From Nocardioides panacis (GTDB taxonomy: Bacteria > Actinomycetota > Actinomycetes > Propionibacteriales > Nocardioidaceae), in NCBI RefSeq assembly GCF_019039255.1, contig NZ_CP077062.1:2666001-2730000 (forward strand): 64,000 nt of DNA, in the 5' to 3' direction. This document shows, piece after piece, positions 54,389-61,811 of the stretch. The translations under genes and the position numbers were made by a program. The notes under the pieces are model-generated. The model did not search any database. It was not told the DNA's origin and worked only from the letters and a program-made list of their open reading frames with translations. The first letter of the stretch is position 1, and every line of letters begins with the position of its first letter.

Positions 54389-56311
54389 TCAGGCCACCTT
54401 TCGCTTGATGTGGCTGGTGATCGCGTCGGCGCTGACCTCGCCGACCGGGACGTGCTCGGTGCCCAGCCGCTCGGCGAGCCGGACCGCGAGCCCCATCCGC
54501 AGCCGGCCGGTCTCGCAGTCGATCACCACGCCGTCGACCCCGTCGGCGGCGAGCCGGTCGGCTGCCTGCCCGGCCCGGGCCACCGCGTCCGGACCGTGCG
54601 TCGCCCGCCCGTCGGTGACCACCACCAGCAGGGCCCGGCGACGCGGGTCCTTGAGCCGTTCGCGGTCGATCGTGCGGGACGCCTCGAGGAGGCCCTCGGC
54701 CAGCGGCGTGCGGCCGCCCGCGGGCAGCGACGCCAACCGTCGCGCGGCCAGGTCCACCGAGCCGGTCGGCGGCAGGACCAGGTGCGCCTGGCCGCCGCGG
54801 AAGGTGATCAGCCCGACCTTGTCGCGCCGCTGGTAGGCGTCGAGCAGCAGCGAGAGCACGGCGGCCTTGACCTGCTCCATGCGGCGCTGCGCCGCCATCG
54901 AGCCGGACGCGTCGACGCAGAGCAGGACGAGGTTGGACTCGCGGCCCTCGCGCAGCGCGTGCCGCAGGTCGTCGGGCCGGATCCGGCCGGGGTGCTGGGC
55001 GGCCGCGCGCAGGGTGGCGGGCAGGTGCACCGGCCCCGCGGGGAGACGGGTGGCGCCGACCGTCCGCCCGCTCGTCGTGCGGGCACGGGAGCGGCGGCCG
55101 GCCTCCCCGGTCCCGGTGCCGCGCGCGGCCAGCAGCCGGGCCCGGTAGGGCTCCCCCGCTTCGGCGACCGACGTCGGCGCCGGACCCGCGTCCGCTGGCC
55201 CGGGGTGCGCGTCCCCCTCTGCGCCGGCGTCGCCCTCGGGCGGCCCCTCCGGTGGACCGTCGGGTCCGCCCTCCGGCGGCTCCGGGTCGTCCGGGCCCTC
55301 CTGCTGGTCGGGCGGCAGGGTGTCCTCGATGGTCCGGTCCTCCAGCCCCGGCTCGTCGAACGGGGACCGGCGACGCCGGTGCGGGATCGCCAGCCGGGCG
55401 GCCACCCGGACGTCCTCGCGGGTGACCGCCGTGCGGCCGCACCAGGCGGCGTGGGCAGAGGCGGTGCGGGCGGTGACGATGTCGGCGCGCATCCCGTCCA
55501 CCTCGAACGCCGCGCACACGCGGGCGATGTCGAGCAGGGCCTCGTCGTCGAGCAGCACGTCGGGCAGCAGGGCCTGTGCCTTGAGGATCCGCTCGGCCAC
55601 CGCCCGCTCGTCGTCCTCGTAGCGCGCCGCCATCGCGGCCGGGTCGGCGTCGTAGGCCAGCCGGCGGCGCACCACCTCGACGCGCGTCTCCGGGTCGCGG
55701 GGTGCGGCGATGTCCACGCTGAGCCCGAACCGGTCGAGCAGCTGCGGGCGCAGCTCGCCCTCCTCCGGGTTCATCGTGCCGACCAGCACGAAGCGCGACG
55801 CGTGGCTCACCGAGACCCCGTCCCGCTCCACGGTCGAGCGGCCCATCGCGGCGGCGTCCAGCAGCAGGTCGACGAGGTGGTCGTGCAGCAGGTTGACCTC
55901 GTCGACGTACAGCAGACCGCGGTGTGCGCGGGCCAGCAGCCCCGGGTCGTACTCCGTCACGCCGTCGCTCAGCGCCCGGCCGAGGTGCAGCGAGCCGATC
56001 ACCCGGTCCTCGGTCGCCCCCACCGGGAGCTCGACCAGCCGGGCGGCCCGGGTGACACCGGTGACGCCACCGCCGTGCACGCCGTCCGGGCAGGTGGGGT
56101 CGGGCGCGGCCGGGTCGCAGGAGAACCGGCAGCCCTCCACGACCGGCACGTCCGGCAGCAGGGAGGCCAGGGCCCGCACCATCGTGGACTTGGCCGTGCC
56201 CTTCTCGCCGCGCACGAGCACGCCGCCCACGCCGGGCGAGACCGCGCTCAGGGTGAGCGCGAGACCGAGGTCGTCGGCACCGACGACCGCGCTGAATGGG
56301 AAATGTCGCAC
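54389..56311 (-). CDS. Magnesium-chelatase-like ChlI-ChlD fusion (cobaltochelatase partner of CobN)
   Basis: 640 aa from GTG 56311, with GGAGG six bases upstream. The N-terminal AAA+ ChlI domain has Walker A GEKGTAKSTMVRAL (about 36-49), GLLYVDEVNLLHDHLVDLLLDAA (Walker B, about 131-153) and VGTMNPEEGELRPQLLDRFGL. An acidic Pro/Gly-rich linker (about 325-400) precedes a ChlD VWA domain with MIDAS DASGSM (about 475-480) and TDGRATHG. Actinobacteria lacking CobST use such proteins with CobN for cobalt insertion. It is the first gene behind a cobalamin riboswitch. Confidence 0.88.
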   Translation of the reverse strand: MRHFPFSAVVGADDLGLALTLSAVSPGVGGVLVRGEKGTAKSTMVRALASLLPDVPVVEGCRFSCDPAAPDPTCPDGVHGGGVTGVTRAARLVELPVGATEDRVIGSLHLGRALSDGVTEYDPGLLARAHRGLLYVDEVNLLHDHLVDLLLDAAAMGRSTVERDGVSVSHASRFVLVGTMNPEEGELRPQLLDRFGLSVDIAAPRDPETRVEVVRRRLAYDADPAAMAARYEDDERAVAERILKAQALLPDVLLDDEALLDIARVCAAFEVDGMRADIVTARTASAHAAWCGRTAVTREDVRVAARLAIPHRRRRSPFDEPGLEDRTIEDTLPPDQQEGPDDPEPPEGGPDGPPEGPPEGDAGAEGDAHPGPADAGPAPTSVAEAGEPYRARLLAARGTGTGEAGRRSRARTTSGRTVGATRLPAGPVHLPATLRAAAQHPGRIRPDDLRHALREGRESNLVLLCVDASGSMAAQRRMEQVKAAVLSLLLDAYQRRDKVGLITFRGGQAHLVLPPTGSVDLAARRLASLPAGGRTPLAEGLLEASRTIDRERLKDPRRRALLVVVTDGRATHGPDAVARAGQAADRLAADGVDGVVIDCETGRLRMGLAVRLAERLGTEHVPVGEVSADAITSHIKRKVA

Positions 56312-56353
56312 TGATCCTCCACAGGCTCCCGCTGGGATGGTTCCGTGGCACAG

Positions 56354-56523
56354 GACCAAGGCCGGTCTTCGGACTTCCTGATCAACACCGGTCCGATCGC
56401 CTTCCCGGACTCACGTCCAGTGGCTGCGCTCTCGCGCCGATCGGCGGCTCCCAGGTCACCGCAGCGGGCCTGTGTCGGACTCTCACCGACTTCCCGATTA
56501 TCCCCGTGAGGGGCACCTCGGTC
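56354..56523 (-). promoter_or_regulatory. Cobalamin riboswitch upstream of the chelatase-cobO-cobBC-cobD operon
   Basis: On the minus strand: GACCGAGG (P1 5' arm), CGGGAAGTCGGTGAGAGTCCGACAC, GCTGCGGTGACC, GCAGCCACTGGACG, CCGGGAAGGCG and AGGAAGTCCGAAGACCGGC, then CCTTGGTC (P1 3' arm, one G-U). These are the standard cobalamin-aptamer blocks. It ends about 40 bp before the GTG start of the chelatase gene. Confidence 0.93.
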
Positions 56524-56620
56524 TTTGACTGCCGGGGTGATCGTAGCGCGCGCCGGCCGGTTGTCGAGGGGCCGTCTCGCCGGCGCGCCCGGCCCGGCGG
56601 ATGCCCTACTGTTGCCGCCC

Positions 56621-57838
56621 ATGACTGCTCTGGCGACCCCGCGCGTGACCGTGGTCGGTCTCGGCGCCGACGGCTGGGAGGGGCTCGCCCCGGGCGCCCG
56701 GGAGCTGGTCCTGGACGCCGAGGTGCTGCTCGGCGGGCCCCGCCAGCTCGCGCTCGTCCCGGCCACCGACGCGGTCCGCGAGCCGTGGCCCTCGCCGCTG
56801 CTGCCGGCCCTGCCGCGGCTCCTCGCGACGTACGACGGGAGGCGGGTCGTCGTGCTCGCCTCGGGCGACCCGCTGCTGTCCGGGATCGCGACGAACCTCG
56901 TTGCCCTGCTGGGATCCGAGCACGTGGAGGTGCACCCGGGCATCTCGTCGGTGTCGCTGGCCCGGGCCCGGATGGGCTGGTCGGCGGAGTCCACCGACGT
57001 GGTCACGCTCGTGGGCCGCGAGCACGACGCGGTGCGGCGGTGCTTCGGACCCGGCCGGCGGCTGGTGGTGCTGTCCTCGGACGGCGCCACCCCCTGGGCG
57101 GTCGCCGCGATGCTGGTCCACGACGGCTACGGCGACAGCACCCTCAGCGTCCTGTCGGACCTCGGGTCCCGCTCCGAGGCGCGGACCGACGCGACGGCGT
57201 CCACGTGGCGGCACGTCGAGTCGCCGGCCCTCAACGTCGTCTGCGTCGAGCTGGTCGCCTCCCCCGACGCGCTCGTCCTGCCGCCGCTGCCCGGGCTGCC
57301 GGACGAGGCCTACGAGCACGACGGTCAGCTGACCAAGCGGGACCTGCGCGCGCTGGCCCTCTCCCGGCTGGCGCCGAACCCCGGCGAGCTGCTGTGGGAC
57401 GTCGGCGCCGGAGCCGGCTCGGTCGGCATCGAGTGGATGCGCACCGACCCACGGTGCCGGGCGGTCGCCGTGGAGTCGTCGCCGGAGCGGGCCGCGCGGA
57501 TCGGCCGCAACGCCACCCGGCTCGGGGTGCCGGGACTGGAGGTGCGCAACGGGTCCGCCCCGGAGGCGCTGGCCGGCCTGCCCGGCCCGGACGCGGTCTT
57601 CGTCGGCGGCGGGGCGACGGTCCCGGGCGTGCTGGACACCTGCTGGGACCGGCTGCGTCCGGGGGGCCGGCTGGTCGCGCACGCGGTCACCCTGGAGACC
57701 GAGGCGGTGCTGGCGTCCTGGTGCAAGCGGGCCGGCGGCGAGCTGACCCGGGTGTCGGTCGAGCAGGCCGAGCCGCTGGGCTCGTTCACCGGCTGGCGCC
57801 CCGCACGCCCGGTCGTGCAGTGGGCGGTGGCCCGGTGA
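56621..57838 (+). CDS. cobL: Precorrin-6Y C5,15-methyltransferase (decarboxylating)
   Basis: 405-aa CbiE-CbiT fusion. The N-terminal tetrapyrrole methylase half (about 8-210) has VTVVGLGADGWEGL, VVVLASGDPLLSGIA and VHPGISSVSLARARMGW. The C-terminal Rossmann methyltransferase/decarboxylase half (about 225-405) has LTKRDLRALALSRLAPNPGELLWDVGAGAGSVGIEWMR. ATG 56621 gives the family N-terminus. It is divergent from the chelatase operon and coupled to cobM by GTGA. Confidence 0.94.
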   Translation: MTALATPRVTVVGLGADGWEGLAPGARELVLDAEVLLGGPRQLALVPATDAVREPWPSPLLPALPRLLATYDGRRVVVLASGDPLLSGIATNLVALLGSEHVEVHPGISSVSLARARMGWSAESTDVVTLVGREHDAVRRCFGPGRRLVVLSSDGATPWAVAAMLVHDGYGDSTLSVLSDLGSRSEARTDATASTWRHVESPALNVVCVELVASPDALVLPPLPGLPDEAYEHDGQLTKRDLRALALSRLAPNPGELLWDVGAGAGSVGIEWMRTDPRCRAVAVESSPERAARIGRNATRLGVPGLEVRNGSAPEALAGLPGPDAVFVGGGATVPGVLDTCWDRLRPGGRLVAHAVTLETEAVLASWCKRAGGELTRVSVEQAEPLGSFTGWRPARPVVQWAVAR

Positions 57839-58635
57839 CGGTGCACTTCGTCGGGGCCGGCCCGGGTGCCGCCGACCTGCTGACCGTCCGCGCCGTCACG
57901 CTGCTGCGCGAGGCGCAGGTGTGCGTGTTCGCGGGCACCTACGTCGACGACGCGGTGCTCGCGATGTGCGGCCCGGGCACGCGTCGGGTCGACACCCAGC
58001 ACCTCGACCTGGACGCGATCACCACCGCCCTCCTCGAGGCGCACGCGGCGGGCCTCGACGTCGTACGCCTGTGCTCGGGGGACCCCTCGCTGTACTCCGC
58101 GCTCACCGAGCAGACCCGGCGCCTCGACACCGCGGGCGTGCCCTGGGACGTGACCCCGGGCGTGCCCGCCTACGCCGCGGCGGCCGCGGCCCTCGGGGTC
58201 GAGCTCACCGTCCCGGAGCTGGTCCAGACCGTGGTGCTCACCCGCACGCAGGCCCGGTCCACGTCCATGCCGGAGGCCGAGTCGCTTGGGTCGACGGCCG
58301 CGATCGGGGGCTCCCTGGTCCTGCACCTCGGCATCACCCGGATCCGCGCCCTGGCCGCGGAGCTCGCCGACGCCTACGGCCCGGACTGCCCGGTGGCCGT
58401 CGTGGCGTTCGCGTCGCAGCCGCGGGAGGTGGTGGTCCGCGGCCGGCTCGACGACATCGCCGACCGGGTGGAGCCGCTGGGCCTGCGGCACACGGCGGTG
58501 ATCATCGTCAGCCGGGCGCTGACCGCCCGCTCGGACGCCGCCTGCGTCGCCGAGTCGCACCTGTACGACGCGGCCCGGGACCGTCCCGGCGTCACCGCAC
58601 CGAGCGACGTGTCCAGACCCGGCCGCCCGGGCTGA
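57835..58635 (+). CDS. cobM: Precorrin-4 C11-methyltransferase
   Basis: 266 aa, GTG start at 57835. FVGAGPGAADLLTVRAVTLL (about 4-23), RLCSGDPSLYSAL (about 79-91), TPGVPAYAAAAAALG (about 107-121), TRTQARSTSMP and LVLHLGITRI mark the CobM branch of tetrapyrrole methylases. The last 44 bp overlap the 3' end of cobIJ on the opposite strand. Confidence 0.95.
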   Translation: MTVHFVGAGPGAADLLTVRAVTLLREAQVCVFAGTYVDDAVLAMCGPGTRRVDTQHLDLDAITTALLEAHAAGLDVVRLCSGDPSLYSALTEQTRRLDTAGVPWDVTPGVPAYAAAAAALGVELTVPELVQTVVLTRTQARSTSMPEAESLGSTAAIGGSLVLHLGITRIRALAAELADAYGPDCPVAVVAFASQPREVVVRGRLDDIADRVEPLGLRHTAVIIVSRALTARSDAACVAESHLYDAARDRPGVTAPSDVSRPGRPG

Positions 58636-60094
58636 CCGTCGTACCGCTGGAGCCGACGATCAGCAGGCAGCGCATGTCGATGGTGGCGGGGTCGAGGTCG
58701 CCCAGCGTGCTCACCTCGAGGGTCTCGCCCGCGCGACCCACGTCGCGTCCCACCACCACGACCGTCCCGGGATCCCTGTGCTGCAACAGGATCCTCTGCA
58801 TCTCGGCGACCTGCGTGGTCCGGGAGCGGGACGCCGGGTTGTAGACGGCGAGGACCAGGTCGGCCTCCGCCACCGCCGCCAGCCGGCGCTCGATCACCGG
58901 CCACGGCTTGAGCCGGTCGGACAGGCTCAGCACCGCGAAGTCCCCGCCGAGCGGCGCGCCGGCCCGCGCGGCGACGGCCTGCACGGCGGTCATCCCGGGC
59001 AGCACCCGGACGGGCACCCCGGCGTACCGCTCGTCCTCGGCCGCCTCGAAGACCGCCGACGCCATCCCGAACACGCCGGCGTCACCGCCGGACACCACCG
59101 CGACCCGCTCCCCGGACCGGGCCAGCCCGAGGGCGAACGCGGCCCGGTCGACCTCGACGCTGTTGCCGCTCGAGTGCCGGTGCAGGCCCGGCCGCTGGGG
59201 CACCCGGTTCACGTAGGGCGCGTAGCCGACCACGTGGTCGACCTCGGCCAGGGCCGCGGCCACCTCGGGGGTGAGCCAGTCGTCGCCGGCCGGGCCGAGG
59301 CCGACCACGAGCAGCTCCCCCGGCACCGCCAGGCCGGTCGCGGCGGGCCGTGGCTCCTCGTAGCGGGCGGCGTCGCCGGCGGTGTCCCCGGCGACGACGA
59401 TGATCGAGAAGTACGGCACCGTCGTGGGATCCACCTCCGCGACCGGCAGCACGACCTGCCGGCCGGTGGACGCCCGCTCGACGTACGACGCGTCGCCGAG
59501 CCGGCCCGCGGCCTCGAGGGCCCGGCGGACCGCGGGGAAGGTGCGGCCGAGCTTCATGATCACCGCGCCCTGGGTGTCGGCGAGCCGGCGGGCGAGCTCC
59601 GGCTCGGGCAGCGTCCCGGGCAGGATCGTCAGGACGTCGGTCTGCCGCACCAGCGGGCTGGACACCGCCGCCGAGGCAGCCGCCACCGAGGTCACGCCGG
59701 GCACCACCTCGGTCTCGAAGCGGCCGGCGAGCCGGTCGTGCATGTACATGTAGGACCCGTAGAACAGCGGGTCGCCCTCCGCGAGCAGCACCACGTCCCG
59801 GCCGGCCTCGAGGTGCGCGGCGAGCCGGGCGGCGGACTCCTCGTAGAAGTCCGCCATCGCGCCGGCGTAGCCGCCCGGGTGCTCCGCGGTCCCGGTGGTC
59901 ACCGGGTAGACGAGCTGCTCCTCGACCACGCCTGCGGGGATCAGGTCGGCGGCGATCCCCCGCGCGATCGAGCTGCCGTGCCGACCGGCGTGGTAGGCGA
60001 CCACGTGGGCGTCACGGATCAGCCGGGCCGCCTTGAGGGTGATCAGCTCGGGGTCGCCGGGGCCGAGCCCGACGCCGTACAGCCGGCCGCTCAC
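58592..60094 (-). CDS. cobIJ: CobI-CobJ fusion: precorrin-2 C20- and precorrin-3B C17-methyltransferase
   Basis: 500 aa, GTG 60094. The N-terminal CobI half (about 1-235): YGVGLGPGDPELITLKAARLI, LLAEGDPLFYGSYMYMH, VVPGVTSVAAASAAV. The C-terminal CobJ half (about 245-490): LLVVGLGPAGDDWLTPEVAAAL, YAPYVNRVP, SGGDAGVFGMASAV, VLPGMTAVQAVAARAGAPLGGDFAVLSLSD, VYNPASRSR. The same fusion occurs in mycobacteria. It is coupled to cobH upstream and converges with cobM. Confidence 0.95.
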   Translation of the reverse strand: MSGRLYGVGLGPGDPELITLKAARLIRDAHVVAYHAGRHGSSIARGIAADLIPAGVVEEQLVYPVTTGTAEHPGGYAGAMADFYEESAARLAAHLEAGRDVVLLAEGDPLFYGSYMYMHDRLAGRFETEVVPGVTSVAAASAAVSSPLVRQTDVLTILPGTLPEPELARRLADTQGAVIMKLGRTFPAVRRALEAAGRLGDASYVERASTGRQVVLPVAEVDPTTVPYFSIIVVAGDTAGDAARYEEPRPAATGLAVPGELLVVGLGPAGDDWLTPEVAAALAEVDHVVGYAPYVNRVPQRPGLHRHSSGNSVEVDRAAFALGLARSGERVAVVSGGDAGVFGMASAVFEAAEDERYAGVPVRVLPGMTAVQAVAARAGAPLGGDFAVLSLSDRLKPWPVIERRLAAVAEADLVLAVYNPASRSRTTQVAEMQRILLQHRDPGTVVVVGRDVGRAGETLEVSTLGDLDPATIDMRCLLIVGSSGTTVSPGGRVWTRRSVR

Positions 60095-60741
60095 TCCGCG
60101 TCCCGGGCGAGCGCGTTCAGCGCCGAGGCGGCCATCGCGGAGCCGCCGCGCCGGCCGTGCACCACGAGGTAGGGCACCTGGCCGGGGTGGGCGGCGAGCG
60201 CCGCCTTGGACTCGGCCGCCCCGATGAAGCCCACCGGCACGCCGATCACCGCCGCGGGCCGTGGGCCGCCGGCGTCGATCATCTCCAGCAGGTGGAACAG
60301 CGCGGTCGGGGCGTTGCCGATCGCCACCACCGCGCCGGCCAGGCGGTCCTCCCACAGCGACACCGCGGCTGCGGACCGGGTGGTGCCCCAGGCGCGGGCG
60401 AGGTCGGGCACCCGCGGGTCCCGCAGCAGGCAGACCACGTCGTTGTCCCGCGGCAGCCGGGCCCGGGTGACGCCCGAGGCGACCATGTGGGCGTCGCAGA
60501 GGATCGGCGCCCCGGCCTGCAGCGCCGCCCGCGCGGCCTGCACCAGCTCCGGGTGGATCCGCAGGTCGCGGGTGAGGTCGGTCTGCCCGCTGGCGTGCAC
60601 CATCCGGACCGCGACCTTCTCGGCGTCCGCGGGGACCCCGGAGAGGTCGGTCTCCTCGCGGATCGTCGCGAACGACGCGCGGTAGATCGCGGCCCCGTCC
60701 CGCTCGTAGCCGTAGGTGCGCGGGGGCGGCTGGACGGTCAT
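60091..60741 (-). CDS. cobH: Precorrin-8X methylmutase
   Basis: 216 aa, moving the C11 methyl to C12 to give hydrogenobyrinic acid. The catalytic His is in VAVRMVHASGQTDLTRDL (His near 49). CDAHMVASGVTRARLP and GNAPTALFHLLEMI ... GVPVGFIGAAESKAAL are invariant features. It overlaps cobG and cobIJ by 4 bp each. Confidence 0.96.
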   Translation of the reverse strand: MTVQPPPRTYGYERDGAAIYRASFATIREETDLSGVPADAEKVAVRMVHASGQTDLTRDLRIHPELVQAARAALQAGAPILCDAHMVASGVTRARLPRDNDVVCLLRDPRVPDLARAWGTTRSAAAVSLWEDRLAGAVVAIGNAPTALFHLLEMIDAGGPRPAAVIGVPVGFIGAAESKAALAAHPGQVPYLVVHGRRGGSAMAASALNALARDAE

Positions 60742-61641
60742 CGGTCCTCCAGGTCCGGCAGCAGCAGGCTGCGCCAGGGGGTCACCACGACCTCGGTGCC
60801 GGCCCGGTCGAGCACCTCGGCGGCGGCCCCGGGCGACAGCACCCCGTCGGGTACGTCGACGTGCTCGACGACCCGGCCGTCGTGCTGCGGGTGCCGACCG
60901 TACGACGGACGCCCGCTCGTCACGTGGCTGCGCGCGTCGCGGGTGCCGTCGAGCAGGGGGGGTGTCCAGCTCGTCGACGTGCCAGGCCGCCGTCGCCCCC
61001 GTCCCGCGGGCCAGCAGGAAGCGTTTCGTCAACGTGTGAAGGGCTCTGGCGGTCTCGTCGATCGTCAGCACGTCGCCCCACTGGTCGGACCCGGCCCGCA
61101 GCTGCACGGTCCGGCCGTCCAGGGCGACGGCCGCCAGGTCCGACGTACGCCCGACCAGGTCGCCGCGGCCGTCGTCGAGGGTGAACAGGAACCGGCCGGC
61201 CAGGTCGGCGCACTCCGGGTCGGCCAGCAGCAGCCGGTCGAGCTCCTGCGCGACGGGCCGCAGGTCGGCCCGCCCCCCGGCTCGTCCGGACAGCGGCGAG
61301 ACCATCACGTTGCGGACCAGCTCGTGCGAGGTCGAGGGCAGCAGACCGGCCGCCCGGACCGCGGCCACGAAGCCGTCCGGCAGCTCTCCCTCGGTGTGCG
61401 GGACCGCCCGGACCTGCACGTTCGCCCGCTTGGTCAGGTGCAGGTCGCCGTCCCCGTAGGTCGCGGACAGCGCCACCAGAGCGGCCAGCGCCTCGGTGCC
61501 CAGGACCCCGCCGACGAGCCGGATCCGCACCAGGGCCCCGTCGTCCGCGAGCCATGGACGGGTGACCCCGGGGCACCGGTCCGGGCGCAGCCGGGGGGTC
61601 GTCTGGTCGAGCACGGGCACAGGATGGCACACGGTCGGCAC
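60738..61641 (-). pseudogene. cobG: Precorrin-3B synthase CobG-like, frame-shifted and without C-terminal cluster domain
   Basis: The N-terminal part is clearly CobG/sulfite-reductase-like: DRCPGVTRPWLADDGALVRIRLVGG, LHLTKRANVQVRAV, STSHELVRNVMVSPLSGRAGG. At the G7 run 60956-60962 the frame changes. Removing one base gives DELDTPLLDGTRDARSHVTSG, which continues to VVVTPWRSLLLPDLEDR and stops at the cobH overlap. The restored protein is about 300 aa and lacks the C-x5-C...C-x3-C [4Fe-4S] ligands usually found in the CobG C-terminus. The start is uncertain: GTGs at 61641, 61620 and 61614 are in frame. Confidence 0.78.
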
Positions 61642-61671
61642 CCGGTTCGCAGGGTCTATGCTGACGGCTTC

Positions 61672-61771
61672 GTCGTCGTGACCTCAGGAACCCGGTGTGA
61701 CTCCGGGGCGGTTCCGCCACTGTGATGCGAGCTCGACCAGAGCCCGCCAGCCAGACACTGACCTCGATGAC
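61672..61771 (+). promoter_or_regulatory. Cobalamin riboswitch upstream of cobN (compact form)
   Basis: Blocks seen: GTCGTCG (P1), CTCAGGAACCCGGTGTGACTCCGGGGCGGTTCC, CGCCACTGTGATGCGAG, then the 3' core GCCAGCCAGACACTGACC and closing CGATGAC. The peripheral region is shorter than in the other two copies. It lies 40 bp before the cobN start, with GAAGGAGC as ribosome site between them. Confidence 0.9.
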
Positions 61772-61811
61772 TCCTCACGAGCTGGAGCGAGAACTCCACG
61801 AAGGAGCATCA

